Source: Paenibacillus rigui
GTDB taxonomy: Bacteria; Bacillota; Bacilli; Paenibacillales; NBRC-103111
Direction of reading: 5' to 3'
Assembly (NCBI RefSeq): GCF_002234615.1
Contig: NZ_NMQW01000017.1
Span: 456,931 to 520,930 of the forward strand
Length of the DNA stretch: 64,000 nucleotides
In this document: positions 49,911 through 60,384 of the stretch, in pieces
Layout of the letters: each line of letters starts with the position of its first letter
Numbering within the stretch: the first letter of the stretch is position 1
Notes under the pieces: model-generated
Databases searched by the model: none
The model's input: only the letters and a program-made list of their open reading frames with translations
What the model was told of the DNA's origin: nothing
Program-made: the position numbers and the translations under genes

Positions 49911-50762
49911 TTATTTCTCTACGGTATAGTCCGACCCAAGCCATTGCGTGCTCAATTTGGCCAGCGTCCCGTCGGCTTTAATCTGCTTCAACGCCTCGTC
50001 TACTTTTGTTTTCAGCTCGTTCTCATCCTTACGGAGAATGAAATATACCTTCGAATTCGACAGCGTGTCTCCTACCGTCTTCAACCGGGCATCGACCGAT
50101 TTGTTCTGGTAATCCACGGAAAACTGCGTCGTAATCGTTGCATCCGCGCGGCCGGACTTAATATAATCCAGCGAGGATTCCCCTGTTCCGGTATAAATAA
50201 TGTTAATCGGCTTGCCGTTGCCGTTTGCTTTGTTCCATTTATCAACCAACAGCGCCCCGTTGCTGGTAGCGCCGGTAATCAGCTTCTTCCCTCGCAGATC
50301 CTCGATCGACTTCACATCGTTGTTATCCTTGTTTACGACAATTTTCAGCGGGAAAATATTGTAGGCCTCGTCGTTGAACAAAAACTTCGCTTTCCGCTCC
50401 TCGTTCACTTCCATCTGGTGCGCCACCAGGTCCAGCTTGTTCGTTTCGAGGCTGAGCAGCAGGTTTTTGAATTCCATGGTTTTAAATTCGAATTCATAAT
50501 CCGGAAGACGCTTGTCGATTTCTTTGACGAGCTCGACGTCGTATCCCGTTAAGTTGCCTTTATCATCAATGAAGCAAATATTCGGAAATTGCGTACCCGT
50601 TCCTACAATAATTTTCTTCACATTCGGTGCCGCTGCGGCCGGCTTGGCCGTAGCGGCCGTACCTGCGCCATTGCTTGCATCCTTCGTTGCAGCCGTTGTT
50701 CCGCAGCCCGCTACCAGCAAGAATGCGGCCATAACGGATGCGATAAATGGTTTCTTGTTCAT
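49911..50762 (-). CDS. Amino-acid ABC transporter substrate-binding lipoprotein (TcyJ/K-like)
   Basis: A 283-residue family 3 solute-binding protein. The signal peptide ends in a lipobox (LLVAGC), followed by an Ala/Thr linker and the domain IIVGTGTQFPNICFIDDKGNLTGYDVEL, typical of amino-acid receptors. Its context with YtmI-like and monooxygenase genes suggests cystine or S-modified cysteine as ligand. GGGGGAGC precedes the ATG. Confidence 0.9.
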   Translation of the reverse strand: MNKKPFIASVMAAFLLVAGCGTTAATKDASNGAGTAATAKPAAAAPNVKKIIVGTGTQFPNICFIDDKGNLTGYDVELVKEIDKRLPDYEFEFKTMEFKNLLLSLETNKLDLVAHQMEVNEERKAKFLFNDEAYNIFPLKIVVNKDNNDVKSIEDLRGKKLITGATSNGALLVDKWNKANGNGKPINIIYTGTGESSLDYIKSGRADATITTQFSVDYQNKSVDARLKTVGDTLSNSKVYFILRKDENELKTKVDEALKQIKADGTLAKLSTQWLGSDYTVEK

Positions 50763-50836
50763 GTTTGAGCTCCCCCAACGTCAACTATTTTATATACAAT
50801 TATCCTCATGTAAATACTCAGAATTAATGCGCAGGT

Positions 50837-52864
50837 TTATGCCGGATAGTGGCATGCCACCCAATGTCCGTCGCTGATTTCGCTAAGCTCCGGCTGTATT
50901 TCCTTGCAGCGGGCTGTCGCAGCAGGGCAGCGGGTATGAAACCGGCAGCCTGCCGGCGGATTCGAGGGCGAAGGAATCTCCCCTTGAATCGAGATCAGCT
51001 CTCTTTTGCGGGAGGGGTCGGCTATAGGTACGGAAGCAAGAAGACCCTTTGTGTAATGATGCGCGGGATGCCGGAACAGCTCCTCGCTCGGAGCGATTTC
51101 GACCAGCTTGCCCAGGTACATGACGCCGATCCGGTCGGAGATGTGACGTACGATGTTCAGGCCGTGTGCGATAAACAAATACGTTAAGCCCAGCCGCTCC
51201 TGCAGGTCCTGCATCAGATTGACAATCTGCGCCTGCACCGAAACATCCAGTGCCGATACCGCTTCGTCCGCCAAAATAAATTGCGGGTTCAGCGCAATCG
51301 CTCTGGCAATGCCGATCCGCTGGCGCTGGCCCCCCGAGAATTCGTGCGGATAGCGGTCAATCCATGAAGGATTCAAACCGACAGCCCCCAACAGCTCTTC
51401 AACCCGCCTTCTCCTCTCGCCCGAGCTCAACGGCTCATGAACCCGCAGCGGTTCGCCGATAATATCGCCCACGCTCCACCGGGGATTCACCGAGCCATAC
51501 GGGTCCTGAAAAATCATCTGCATATGCTTTCTGGCTTCCTGAATCCCTGCCGTTTCCAGCTTGGCCAGGTCCTGTCCCTGGAATAATACTTTGCCTGCCG
51601 TGGCCTTCTCCAGCTGAAGCAGCACCCGACCAAGCGTTGATTTCCCGCTGCCGGATTCCCCGACCAGGCCGAAGGTCTCCCCTTTGACGATAGAGAACGA
51701 CACGTCGTCCACCGCACGAATGAACGAAGCGGAGCGATGGAGCAGCCCTTTTTTGACCGGATAATATTTGCTGACTCCCTCCACCTCGAACATACGTTCC
51801 TTGAGTGAAAAAGACTCTTCTTTATCCTCTTCTTGGATGAGGATTGTCTCTGCTTTGGAATCCGCCTCAGGCTGCTTCCAATCGCTTCGCTGAACCAAAT
51901 CCGCCGCATACCAGCAGGCCGACTGGCGCCCGTTCACGTCAAACAAAGGCGGGCTGTCCTTGGAGCAGCGGTCCGCCGCATACGGGCATCGGGGGTGAAA
52001 CCGGCACCCGGAGGGCAGCTCCGAAAGATTCGGAATCGATCCGTCGATCGAGAACAGCTTCCGGCTCCGGTCGCTGTCGAGCGTCGTAATGGACTGCAGC
52101 AGTCCCCGCGTATACGGATGATGCGGCTGCTCGAATAATTGATGTGCTGTCGCCTGCTCCACAACCTGCCCTGCATACATGACAACGATGCGATCGGCCA
52201 TCTCGGCGGCAATGCCCATATCATGGGTGATCAGCAGGATCGACATGTTGAATTCGGCTTTAAGCTCCTGCAGGAGCTGCAATATTTGCGCCTGAATCGT
52301 CACATCCAGCGCCGTTGTCGGCTCATCGGCAATTAACAGCTCAGGACCGCACGACAGCGCCATAGCGATCATGGCCCGCTGCAGCATGCCGCCCGACAGC
52401 TCGTTCGGATACTGCTTCATCCTTAGCTCAGGCTCGGGAATACCGACCCTTCGCAGCAATTGCACAGCCCGAGTCCACGCTTGCTCCTTGTTCCCGAGCT
52501 TATGCTCAAGGATGCTCTCTGTGATTTGGCTCCCAATGGTAAATACCGGATCAAAGGCAGCCATCGGCTCCTGGAACACCATGGCCATTTTTTTACCCCG
52601 CAGGGCGCGCAGTTCTTTGGACGGAAGCACGGTGACATCCGTACCCCCCAGCACAATGCTGCCTTCCGCTATCTTCCCGTTCTCATCATCAATCAGCCGC
52701 ATCACCGATTTGGAGGTTATCGTTTTGCCGCTGCCCGACTCTCCTACGAGGCAGACCGTTTCACCGGGCTGAATGTGCAGGGAAACATCTGTTATTGCCC
52801 TGAGCAAGCCATTCTTTGTCTTGAAATCGACGGATAGATGTTGAATCTCCAGCAGCTGCGTCAT
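50837..52864 (-). CDS. Fused dipeptide ABC transporter ATP-binding protein (DppD-DppF)
   Basis: A 675-residue fusion of two ATPases. The DppD-like half has Walker A GESGSGKT at residues 41-48, signature LSGGM and a C-terminal oligopeptide domain with [15 protein letters not shown] charged linker (about 322-357) joins it to the DppF-like half, with Walker A at 402-409 and a second CRFHTRCP motif. These cysteine motifs can hold an iron-sulfur cluster or zinc in Opp/Dpp proteins. The ATG 52864 follows GAAGGAGGG. It energises the DppB/DppC channel encoded upstream. Confidence 0.92.
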   Translation of the reverse strand: MTQLLEIQHLSVDFKTKNGLLRAITDVSLHIQPGETVCLVGESGSGKTITSKSVMRLIDDENGKIAEGSIVLGGTDVTVLPSKELRALRGKKMAMVFQEPMAAFDPVFTIGSQITESILEHKLGNKEQAWTRAVQLLRRVGIPEPELRMKQYPNELSGGMLQRAMIAMALSCGPELLIADEPTTALDVTIQAQILQLLQELKAEFNMSILLITHDMGIAAEMADRIVVMYAGQVVEQATAHQLFEQPHHPYTRGLLQSITTLDSDRSRKLFSIDGSIPNLSELPSGCRFHPRCPYAADRCSKDSPPLFDVNGRQSACWYAADLVQRSDWKQPEADSKAETILIQEEDKEESFSLKERMFEVEGVSKYYPVKKGLLHRSASFIRAVDDVSFSIVKGETFGLVGESGSGKSTLGRVLLQLEKATAGKVLFQGQDLAKLETAGIQEARKHMQMIFQDPYGSVNPRWSVGDIIGEPLRVHEPLSSGERRRRVEELLGAVGLNPSWIDRYPHEFSGGQRQRIGIARAIALNPQFILADEAVSALDVSVQAQIVNLMQDLQERLGLTYLFIAHGLNIVRHISDRIGVMYLGKLVEIAPSEELFRHPAHHYTKGLLASVPIADPSRKRELISIQGEIPSPSNPPAGCRFHTRCPAATARCKEIQPELSEISDGHWVACHYPA

Positions 52865-52880
52865 TGTTGTCCCTCCTTCA

Positions 52881-53777
52881 CTAACCCCTGATTTTTTTGG
52901 GGTCCGTCGCATCCCTGAATTGATCGCCCAGCAGATTCACGGAGAGCACGAATAACGTAATCGCCATACCGGGAAACGTGCATATCCACCAAGCTACTGT
53001 TAAATACCCCCGGCCTTGGGACAGCAGGGTCCCCCAATCCGGAATCTCCTTGATGACCCCAAGTCCAAGGAAGCTAAGACCCGAACCGATCAGGATAGAG
53101 GAGCCCAGGCCTATCGTCGCCATGACAAGCAGCGGTGACCAGGCGTTGGGCAGAACGTGCCACCAAAACATGCGCAGCCGGCTTGTTCCGATCGAACGCG
53201 ATGCCATAACGAAGGGACGGTTCTTAATGCTCATGATTTGACCCCGCATCACCCTCGCATAGCCCGGTACGGCCGAAACCGCAACGGCAAAAACAATGTT
53301 AAACAAATGGGGCCCCAATGCAGCAGCAATTGCCAATGCCAACAGGATACCCGGGATCGTCATTAATATGTCGATGAATCGCATGAGCACTGCATCCAGC
53401 CACCCTCCGACATAGCCTGACAAGGCCCCCAGCGTTCCGCCGATCAAGCCGCCCGCCAGCACCGAAGCGACACCTATAAACAGAGAGTCACGGCTTCCGT
53501 AGACAACAAGACTGAACACATCCCTGCCGAAATAATCCGTTCCCAGCCAATGACCTCCGCCGGGTGGCTGCAGGATGCGGTCCGTAAACATTTGCGTTGG
53601 TGCATAAGGTGCAATCCAGCCCGGTACGATGGCGCAAATCACAATGAACAGCACGATAAGCGCAGCTGCAATGACAAAAAGCTCGGAAACGGCAGCCTGC
53701 TTTACCGATTTCGTCAAGGAACCTCGTTCGAGCTTTCTTCCCTGCCAAACGGTTTTCACCGATATGACTTCCTTCAT
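52881..53777 (-). CDS. Peptide/nickel-type ABC transporter permease (DppC-like)
   Basis: A 298-residue permease. It opens with a cytoplasmic stretch and a first helix (FVIAAALIVLFIVICAIV), contains the family motif APTQMFTDRILQPPGGGHWLGTD, split at the sixteenth residue here, and the EAA loop ending ATIGLGSSILIGSGLSFLGLG. TAGGAGG precedes the ATG. It pairs with the DppB-like permease 43 bases upstream. Confidence 0.92.
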   Translation of the reverse strand: MKEVISVKTVWQGRKLERGSLTKSVKQAAVSELFVIAAALIVLFIVICAIVPGWIAPYAPTQMFTDRILQPPGGGHWLGTDYFGRDVFSLVVYGSRDSLFIGVASVLAGGLIGGTLGALSGYVGGWLDAVLMRFIDILMTIPGILLALAIAAALGPHLFNIVFAVAVSAVPGYARVMRGQIMSIKNRPFVMASRSIGTSRLRMFWWHVLPNAWSPLLVMATIGLGSSILIGSGLSFLGLGVIKEIPDWGTLLSQGRGYLTVAWWICTFPGMAITLFVLSVNLLGDQFRDATDPKKIRG

Positions 53778-53820
53778 ACCGAATTCCTCCTAATCCTAAA
53801 CCTGGACAACTTTTTTACGA

Positions 53821-54759
53821 TTATGACGGTGTGGAAGACGAGCGTCTGACCCGTGGATCGATAAATGTGTACGAAATGTCCACGAGTAAATTGACTGCCA
53901 CATATACCACTGCCGAGAAAAATACGACGCCTTGCACGACCGGCAAGTCTTTGGCCATAATGGCGTCTGCAATAATTCGGCCTACGCCCTGTCTGGAAAA
54001 GACTGTTTCCACCACGACGGTTCCGGCCATCAAGTCACCGATATGAATGCCGATGATGGTAACGGCGGGAATCAGCGCATTGCGGAGCGCATGACGGTAC
54101 ATCACAGCTTTCTCCGACAAGCCTTTGGCGCGGAGCGTAACGATAAACGGCTCGTGGATGACCTCCAGCATGCTGTTGCGTACCATACGGACGATGAAGC
54201 CCGCTCCGACGATTCCTAAGGTGAGAGCCGGTAAAATAAGGGTGGCCACCCCCTCGGACCCCATGGCCGGAAACCAGTTCAGCTGAATCGAGAAGATAAG
54301 GATAAGCAGAATCCCGGACCAGAAGGTAGGCATCGAGATGCCGAATAACCCGACCAGTCTGGCCGCAATATCGATCCAACGGTTGCGGTGGATCGCCGAC
54401 AGCACACCGAGCAGCACTCCGACGACAACGGAGATGACGGTGCTGGCCAGAGTTAAAGCAAGCGTAGCCGGAACGTGCGTCAATATTTTGGGAAGCACGG
54501 GGTCGCTGTTAATTAAGGACTTGCCGAAATCCCCCTGCAGCACTCCGGCGAAATATTTGCCGAACTGAACATAGAACGGCTGATCCAATCCCAGTTGATG
54601 CCGCAGATTCGCTATCATTTCCGGAGTCGCGGAGGCGGGGTCCAGCATAGAAAGCACCGGATCGCCGGGAAGCAGGTATATGATGCAGAACACCAGTACC
54701 AGCGACCCGACGACGACAAGCAAGGAAGCGATCAGCCGTTCGATCAACGTCTTGGCCAT
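53821..54759 (-). CDS. Peptide/nickel-type ABC transporter permease (DppB-like)
   Basis: A 312-residue permease with six membrane helices. It has the typical N-terminal helix ending in IYLLPGDPVLSM, the segment LRHQLGLDQPFYVQFGKY, and the loop LRAKGLSEKAVMYRHALRNAL that contacts the ATPase. It forms the channel with the DppC-like protein. Confidence 0.93.
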   Translation of the reverse strand: MAKTLIERLIASLLVVVGSLVLVFCIIYLLPGDPVLSMLDPASATPEMIANLRHQLGLDQPFYVQFGKYFAGVLQGDFGKSLINSDPVLPKILTHVPATLALTLASTVISVVVGVLLGVLSAIHRNRWIDIAARLVGLFGISMPTFWSGILLILIFSIQLNWFPAMGSEGVATLILPALTLGIVGAGFIVRMVRNSMLEVIHEPFIVTLRAKGLSEKAVMYRHALRNALIPAVTIIGIHIGDLMAGTVVVETVFSRQGVGRIIADAIMAKDLPVVQGVVFFSAVVYVAVNLLVDISYTFIDPRVRRSSSTPS

Positions 54760-54780
54760 GTGAATCCGCTCCTTCTGCGA

Positions 54781-56439
54781 TTATTTCTGAATGCTGACAT
54801 CATTAAACAGCGGATAGCCCAGCGAATCGAATTTCAACCCTTTTACCGTGCGGGATGCCGCAACTGTGTAAGGAAATACATAAATGGGGAGAATGACGGC
54901 ATTGTCGTTCAAATAACGCTGCACCTTTTTATAAATATCCTGCCGTTTGGTCACGTCCTGCTCGACCGTTCCCTGCTCCAGCAGCTTATCCAGCTCCGGA
55001 TCCGCAAGCCCTGCAATCGTCAGCTTTGTTGCTTTGGGATCCTGTGTATGATAAAAATTGCGGAGCGCATCCGGATCGGAGTTCACCTGGCTGTTGCCGT
55101 ACAGGTCATGGGCCCCGTTCTTATAAACGACTGTCGCGATGTCCTTCGTAATTTCCACCTCAACGGCAATGCCCACTGACTTCAGCTGCTGTTGAATAAT
55201 AACCGCAATATCGTTGCGCTTCTCGCGGTTCGGCGAGCCGTCAACATAATGAAGCGTCAGCTTTTTGCCGTCCTTCTCACGGATGCCGTCGGCCCCTTTG
55301 ACCCAGCCAAGCTCGTCAAGCAGCTTATTCGCTTTAGCCACATCCGGTTTAATCGTATTTTCCAGGGAAGCATCGTAACCGAATATCCCTGGCGAAAGCG
55401 CCGACCAGGCCCTCGGATAGGTGCCTAAATACAAGGTTTTCACAATCGTGTCCACATCCAGCGCCGCTTGCACCGCCTGTCTTGCCTTGACATCGTTCCA
55501 TGGCGCCCGTCTAGTATTAAAAAATAACGTATACGGCAGGCCGACCGTATTGACCTGGATCAGCTGCGTCTTCGGATCGTTCTTGAGCGCCAATACATTT
55601 TGCGGGGGTACAGTCTCTACAGCGAGCACCTGTCCGCTTTGAACGCTTCCGATCCGGGTTGCTTCTTCCGGTACGATTTTGAAGGTGATTTTATCAAGAT
55701 AAGCCTGCCCCTTGTTATCTACAATTTGGGGAGCCCAGTTATATTCCGGGCTTTTGGCAACCTGAATATCCGCATTCTCGTTCCACTTAACGAACGTAAA
55801 CGGTCCGGTTCCTACCGGATGCCTGCCAAAATCGTCCCCGTATTGTTTCGCCGCCGTCGGCGATACGATGCCTAGAAGCGCTTGGCTTAAATTGCCCAGG
55901 AAGGCCGTTGACGGCGTCTCCAGATTTAATTTGATTGTATACTCATCAATGATCTCCGAGGAGATATAAGGCCGCAGCAGCGCGAGCGAATTGCCTGCCT
56001 TCGTTTCGGGATTGATAATGCGATCGTAATTAAATTTGACCGCTTCCGCATTAAACGGCGTGCCGTCCTGGAATTTCACATCCTTGCGCAGCTTGAACGT
56101 ATACGATTTGCCGTCTGGGGATATCGTCCACTCGGTAGCCAGCCAAGGCTTGATCGTGTTGTCCGGCAGCTGCACCACCAGACTGTCGTAGATGGTTCGA
56201 ATCACTCTGACGGCTACGGCCAGCCCGCTGCGGTGCGGGTCCAGCGTATCCGGGGATGTAGCCAATGCATAGCTCAGTTCTCCTCCGGGGGCAGGCTTCG
56301 CCGTCCCCGCCTCTGCCGTATTTCCGGCTGGAGCTGCTCCGCTGTTAGTGCCGACACCATTGACGCAGCCGGTCAGGAAGAAGAGCAGGATTGCCGTAAG
56401 GGCAGCGTATGTGAATCCGGTCCGGTACGTTCTTGACAT
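54781..56439 (-). CDS. Peptide-type ABC transporter substrate-binding lipoprotein (DppA-like)
   Basis: A 552-residue family 5 solute-binding protein. The signal peptide ends in FFLTGC, and the domain begins LSYALATSPDTLDPHRSG, with the family motif FKLRKDVKFQDGTPFNAEAV. The location between flavin monooxygenase genes and the permeases suggests that the cargo is a sulfur-containing compound such as a thioether, glutathione fragment or sulfonate rather than ordinary dipeptides. This is inference from context. Confidence 0.92.
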   Translation of the reverse strand: MSRTYRTGFTYAALTAILLFFLTGCVNGVGTNSGAAPAGNTAEAGTAKPAPGGELSYALATSPDTLDPHRSGLAVAVRVIRTIYDSLVVQLPDNTIKPWLATEWTISPDGKSYTFKLRKDVKFQDGTPFNAEAVKFNYDRIINPETKAGNSLALLRPYISSEIIDEYTIKLNLETPSTAFLGNLSQALLGIVSPTAAKQYGDDFGRHPVGTGPFTFVKWNENADIQVAKSPEYNWAPQIVDNKGQAYLDKITFKIVPEEATRIGSVQSGQVLAVETVPPQNVLALKNDPKTQLIQVNTVGLPYTLFFNTRRAPWNDVKARQAVQAALDVDTIVKTLYLGTYPRAWSALSPGIFGYDASLENTIKPDVAKANKLLDELGWVKGADGIREKDGKKLTLHYVDGSPNREKRNDIAVIIQQQLKSVGIAVEVEITKDIATVVYKNGAHDLYGNSQVNSDPDALRNFYHTQDPKATKLTIAGLADPELDKLLEQGTVEQDVTKRQDIYKKVQRYLNDNAVILPIYVFPYTVAASRTVKGLKFDSLGYPLFNDVSIQK

Positions 56440-56457
56440 GGATAAATTGACCCCTTT

Positions 56458-57792
56458 CTATTTATGGATAGCTTCTTGTTTCGTATACCGGTTCACCGGG
56501 TATGGCAGTCCCAGGTTTCCGCGCAGTGTCGCCGCCTCGTATTCCGTCCGAAACAGTCCGCGCTCCTGCAAAATCGGGATCACCTGATCGACAAAATCGC
56601 CCAGTGCCCCCGGATAAGCCTCTCCGAGAATAAAACCGTCAGCAGCCTCTTCTTCAAACCACTTTTGAATAAGATCCGCTACCTGTGTCGGTGTTCCGCT
56701 GAACTCTCCCTTGCGGGTCGTAACCCGAAGGGCGGTCTGGCGCAGCGTTAAATGCTGCTCCTTTGCCAATTGTTTAATACGCTCCGTCGTGCTTCTGAAC
56801 TGATTTTCACCTATAGTTCCGAGATCCGGGAACGGTTCGTCCAGAGGATATTGCGAGAAATCGTGATGATCGAAGAAGCGTCCCAAAAAGTTTAGCGCGT
56901 CCTCGATCGTGACCAAATTAGCCGCCTCCAGGTACTTTCGTTCCACCTCCTCCTCCGTAGTTCCGATAATCGGGATCAAGCCCGGAAGAATGGCAATATC
57001 CCCGGGCGCTCTTCCGTTCGCTGCCGCCCTTGTCTTAACATCCTTATAGAATGCTTTGGCCTGCTCCAGTGTCTCCGGATTCGTATAGACGGCATCGGCT
57101 TCCCTGGCAGCCAGATCCTTGCCGTCATCCGACGATCCCGCTTGGAATACGACCGGACGCCCCTGCTTGGATCTCCCGATGTTCAGCGGACCCTGCACGG
57201 AGAAAAATTCCCCGTTATGGTCCAGCCTGTGCAGCTTGGTTGGATCGAAAAACTGCCCCGTTTCCTTGTTGCGAACGAAAGCATCCTCCTCCCAGGAATC
57301 CCACAGCCCCTTCGCAACCTGAAGAAACTCGGATGCGATCCGGTACCGCTTCTCATGCACCGGGTGCTCTGCTTTGCTGTAATTCGAAGCGGAGCCTTCG
57401 AGCGGGGAGGTCACAACATTCCAGCCTGCCCGGCCCCCGCTGATTTGGTCCAGAGAGGCAAACTGCCTCGCCACATTAAAGGGCTCACTGTAGGAAGTCG
57501 ATACGGTAGCGACCAGGCCGATACGCGAGGTTACCGCCGCCAGCGCCGATAAAATGGTTACCGGCTCGAACCGGTTCAGGAAGAACGGGATGGATTTCTC
57601 ATTTATATATAAACCGTCGGGAATGAACGCGAAATCGAATTTCCCCGACTCCGCTTTTTGAATCAGCTTCGTATAATATTCAAAATTCACGCTGGCATCC
57701 GCAAGCGCGTCAGGGTGTCTCCACCCCGCCATATTGCCGCCCGGGCCGCGAAGGCCTGCACCGAATCGAAGCTTCCTTGTATTGCTGCTCAT
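56458..57792 (-). CDS. FMN-dependent monooxygenase, NtaA/SnaA/DszA family (copy B)
   Basis: A 444-residue flavin monooxygenase of the bacterial luciferase-like superfamily. Characteristic stretches are AWRHPDA-like [34 protein letters not shown] and [16 protein letters not shown]. Members use reduced FMN from a partner reductase to oxidise C-S, C-N or aromatic substrates. YtnJ of the Bacillus ytmI operon belongs here. It is a tandem paralogue of the next gene, with equal length and collinear motifs. AAGGAGG precedes the ATG. Confidence 0.9.
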   Translation of the reverse strand: MSSNTRKLRFGAGLRGPGGNMAGWRHPDALADASVNFEYYTKLIQKAESGKFDFAFIPDGLYINEKSIPFFLNRFEPVTILSALAAVTSRIGLVATVSTSYSEPFNVARQFASLDQISGGRAGWNVVTSPLEGSASNYSKAEHPVHEKRYRIASEFLQVAKGLWDSWEEDAFVRNKETGQFFDPTKLHRLDHNGEFFSVQGPLNIGRSKQGRPVVFQAGSSDDGKDLAAREADAVYTNPETLEQAKAFYKDVKTRAAANGRAPGDIAILPGLIPIIGTTEEEVERKYLEAANLVTIEDALNFLGRFFDHHDFSQYPLDEPFPDLGTIGENQFRSTTERIKQLAKEQHLTLRQTALRVTTRKGEFSGTPTQVADLIQKWFEEEAADGFILGEAYPGALGDFVDQVIPILQERGLFRTEYEAATLRGNLGLPYPVNRYTKQEAIHK

Positions 57793-57827
57793 ACTCCTGC
57801 CTCCTTGTGATTCGATTCATCCAGGGA

Positions 57828-59162
57828 CTAGTTATTTACTGGCTGCTTCACATAACGGTTAACGGGAACAGGAATGCCCAAATTGCCGCGCAGCGTATCG
57901 GCTTCATACTCGGTACGGTATATTCCACGCTCCTGCAAAATCGGCACGACATGATCCACGAAGTCGTTAAACCCGTTCGGTATGGAAGTGCCTACGATAA
58001 ATCCGTCCGCCCCCCGGCCCTCGAACCACTCCTGAATCAAATCGGCGATCCGCTCCGGCGTCCCGATAAAGGACGTTTTCGGCGTTGCCTCTTTGAGCGC
58101 TATTTGGCGCAGCGTCAAGCCCTGCTCTCTCGCTTCCTTCTTAATCCGGTCCGTATGGCTGCGGAAGCTGTTCTGGCCCAGTTCTCCCAAATCCGGGAAC
58201 GGTGCATCCAGATCATATTGCGAGAAGTCGTGATGCTCAAAGTAACGGCCCAGGTAGTTCAAAGCAAGCTCGATGGATACAAGATTCACAATTTCCTGGT
58301 ACTTGCGCTCCGCTTCCTCCTCGGTCCGACCGATAATAGGCTGGATGCCGGGTAAAATAACGAGGTCGTCAGCTGAACGTCCATACGCGACCGCTCTGCT
58401 TTTAACATCCTGATAAAAACGCTGCGCGTCCGCAAGCGTAGGATGCCCTGTGAAAATCGCATCCGCTTCCTTCGCCGCCAAATCTTTCCCGGCTTCCGAT
58501 GAGCCCGCCTGAAACACAACCGGCTGTCCCTGCCGGGAGCGTCCGATGTTTAACGGCCCCTGCACCGAGAAAAACTCACCTTTATGGTCCAGACGGTGCA
58601 GCTTGGATGGATCAAAGAAGACGCCGGATGCTTTATCGCGAACGAATGCATCATCCTCCCATGAATCCCACAGCCCGCGTGTGACCTGCAAATATTCGGC
58701 GGCGATTCGGTAGCGCTTGGCATGATCGGGATGCTCCTCGATCGTTTTACTGAAGTTGAGCGCCGAGCCCTCCAGCGGGGAAGTCACGACATTCCAGCCG
58801 GCGCGCCCATGGCTGATATGATCCAGCGAGGCAAACTGTCTTGCTACCGTAAACGGCTCACTGTAGGAAGTGGACAGCGTTCCGACCAGCCCGATGCGGG
58901 AAGTAACGGCCGCCAAGGCGGACAAAATCGTAATCGGTTCAAACCGGTTCAAGAAATGAGGCAGCGATTTCTCATTGATATAAAGTCCGTCGGCCACAAA
59001 TGCCAAATCGAATTTGCCTTCCTCTGCCTTCCGTGCTTGCTGCTTATAAAAGTCAAAGTTGACACTGGCGTCGGCAACCGCATCCGGATGTCTCCATGCC
59101 GCCATATTGCCTCCGACACCGTGAAGCATTGCACCCAATTTCAGCTTTCTTGTCGTTGTCAT
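57828..59162 (-). CDS. FMN-dependent monooxygenase, NtaA/SnaA/DszA family (copy A)
   Basis: A 444-residue paralogue of the neighbouring monooxygenase, with the same motifs ([53 protein letters not shown]). The ATG at 59162 follows AAAAGGTGG; the GTG at 59174 is part of that ribosome binding site. The pair may have split substrate ranges after duplication. No flavin reductase gene is visible in the operon, so reduced flavin must come from elsewhere. Confidence 0.9.
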   Translation of the reverse strand: MTTTRKLKLGAMLHGVGGNMAAWRHPDAVADASVNFDFYKQQARKAEEGKFDLAFVADGLYINEKSLPHFLNRFEPITILSALAAVTSRIGLVGTLSTSYSEPFTVARQFASLDHISHGRAGWNVVTSPLEGSALNFSKTIEEHPDHAKRYRIAAEYLQVTRGLWDSWEDDAFVRDKASGVFFDPSKLHRLDHKGEFFSVQGPLNIGRSRQGQPVVFQAGSSEAGKDLAAKEADAIFTGHPTLADAQRFYQDVKSRAVAYGRSADDLVILPGIQPIIGRTEEEAERKYQEIVNLVSIELALNYLGRYFEHHDFSQYDLDAPFPDLGELGQNSFRSHTDRIKKEAREQGLTLRQIALKEATPKTSFIGTPERIADLIQEWFEGRGADGFIVGTSIPNGFNDFVDHVVPILQERGIYRTEYEADTLRGNLGIPVPVNRYVKQPVNN

Positions 59163-59203
59163 AGAAAATACCACCTTTTCATGAGTTTAGAATGACGTTC
59201 TAT

Positions 59204-60220
59204 TTAAACCGGCTGCTCCGAGAAAGCTTCCTTTAACAACTCGTAAGCGCGCACTCGCTTCTCAAAATTGGGGATAGCCATCACAATAATGAATTCCTCG
59301 ACTCCATAGCTCTTCTGTATTTCAAGCAGCTTGCTGCGGACCGTTTCCTTGGAGCCGTGAATAATATTCGCCTGCTTTACCTCGATCGTATACTTCTCGT
59401 TCGATTGCCGGCCGAACTCCTCCGCATGCCCGATTGATTTGACAGTTAACGTCCGGCCGCTTTCCAAATGGATTTTGACATTTTTGGAATCGGCGGCCAG
59501 CTGCCGGGCTTCTTCATCCGTATCCGTCAAAATGACAGATAGAGCAACAATCGCATGCGGCTGCAGCGCCTTCCCGGTTTGAAACTGAGAACGGTAGGTG
59601 CTCAGCGAATCATAAAGCATCTGCTCCTCCCCGTTAATAAATTGGGCGAATACGTAAGGGATGCCCAGGCTCGCGGCCAGCTCGGCGCTTGAGGTGCTCG
59701 CTCCCAGCAAATACAAATCCGACGGCTTCTCCGGAACAGGAACCGCACGAATGCCGTACAACGGGTGCTCAGGCTCCAGCGTGCCGTTCAAATACCGGTC
59801 CAGCTCGACCAGCTTCTCCCCCAGCGTTCGGGTTGCTGTCCCTTCTTCATTCTGCTGCAAAGCCCGGGTCGCACGGGGAAGCCCGCCGGGCGCTCTGCCA
59901 ATCCCCAGATCAACGCGTCCCGGAGCCAAGGCGGCAAGCACATTGAAATTTTCCGCCACCTTGTAGGGACTGTAATGCTGAAGCATCACGCCTCCCGAGC
60001 CTACGCGAATTCGCTTCGTATGGGCCAGCAAATAAGAGATCAGCACCTCGGGTGAGGAGCCTACGACCGCGTCCGAATCATGGTGCTCCGATACCCAGAA
60101 CCGGTGATAGCCCCACGCTTCCGCCTTTTGGGCCAGCTCAATCGTATGGCGGAACGCATCGGCCGCCGTCTCATTTTCGTGAATAGGACTCTGATCCAAA
60201 ATACTTAATTTTAATCCCAA
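59204..60220 (-). CDS. Luciferase-like flavin monooxygenase (MsnO8/YtmO-like)
   Basis: A 338-residue flavin-dependent oxidoreductase. The start motif GLKLSILDQSPIHENETAA, the AEAWGYHRFWVSEHHDSDAV segment and the GSGGVMLQHYSPYKVAENF segment identify the MsnO8-type group that includes YtmO. I start it at TTG 60220, which lies eight bases after GGAGG and directly precedes the conserved N-terminus. The longer frame to 60337 would run through the promoter. It is the first gene of the sulfur operon. Confidence 0.88.
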   Translation of the reverse strand: MGLKLSILDQSPIHENETAADAFRHTIELAQKAEAWGYHRFWVSEHHDSDAVVGSSPEVLISYLLAHTKRIRVGSGGVMLQHYSPYKVAENFNVLAALAPGRVDLGIGRAPGGLPRATRALQQNEEGTATRTLGEKLVELDRYLNGTLEPEHPLYGIRAVPVPEKPSDLYLLGASTSSAELAASLGIPYVFAQFINGEEQMLYDSLSTYRSQFQTGKALQPHAIVALSVILTDTDEEARQLAADSKNVKIHLESGRTLTVKSIGHAEEFGRQSNEKYTIEVKQANIIHGSKETVRSKLLEIQKSYGVEEFIIVMAIPNFEKRVRAYELLKEAFSEQPV

Positions 60221-60250
60221 AGCACGTTCCTCCTCATTCTCCCGAATAAC

Positions 60251-60270
60251 AATAATTCCTATATGTTTTA
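60251..60270 (-). promoter_or_regulatory. Shared 20-bp motif downstream of the operon promoter
   Basis: TAAAACATATAGGAATTATT on the minus strand, 16 of 20 identical to the motif at 61441-61460. It covers about +15 to +34. The position suggests a repressor block; a CymR-like Rrf2 regulator is a plausible binder because its known sites carry a GGAAT core. Confidence 0.6.
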
Positions 60271-60291
60271 TCGGTTTTATTCGATGAAAAA

Positions 60292-60321
60292 ATCTTAGCA
60301 CGGGTGCTTCAAGAGCGTCAA
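60292..60321 (-). promoter_or_regulatory. Promoter of the sulfur operon
   Basis: On the minus strand TTGACG (60316-60321) and TAAGAT (60292-60297) with an 18-bp spacer; the predicted start is near 60285. Confidence 0.65.
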
Positions 60322-60341
60322 TCCGTTGGATAATCAAGCTT

Positions 60342-60371
60342 TTCTATGGTTAAATAGAACAATTCTATCCA
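60342..60371. promoter_or_regulatory. LysR-type activator site
   Basis: TTCTAT (60342-60347), ATAGAA (60354-60359) and a third half TTCTAT (60363-60368). The main dyad is centred at about -65 from the predicted operon start, the classical LysR recognition position. Confidence 0.6.
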
Positions 60372-60384
60372 AGCAGCCGATGGG

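Noticed and set aside
60221..60384. Possible S-box riboswitch in front of the sulfur operon
   Set aside because: The leader lacks the conserved S-box helices and no terminator stem is present; protein-binding dyads explain the region better.
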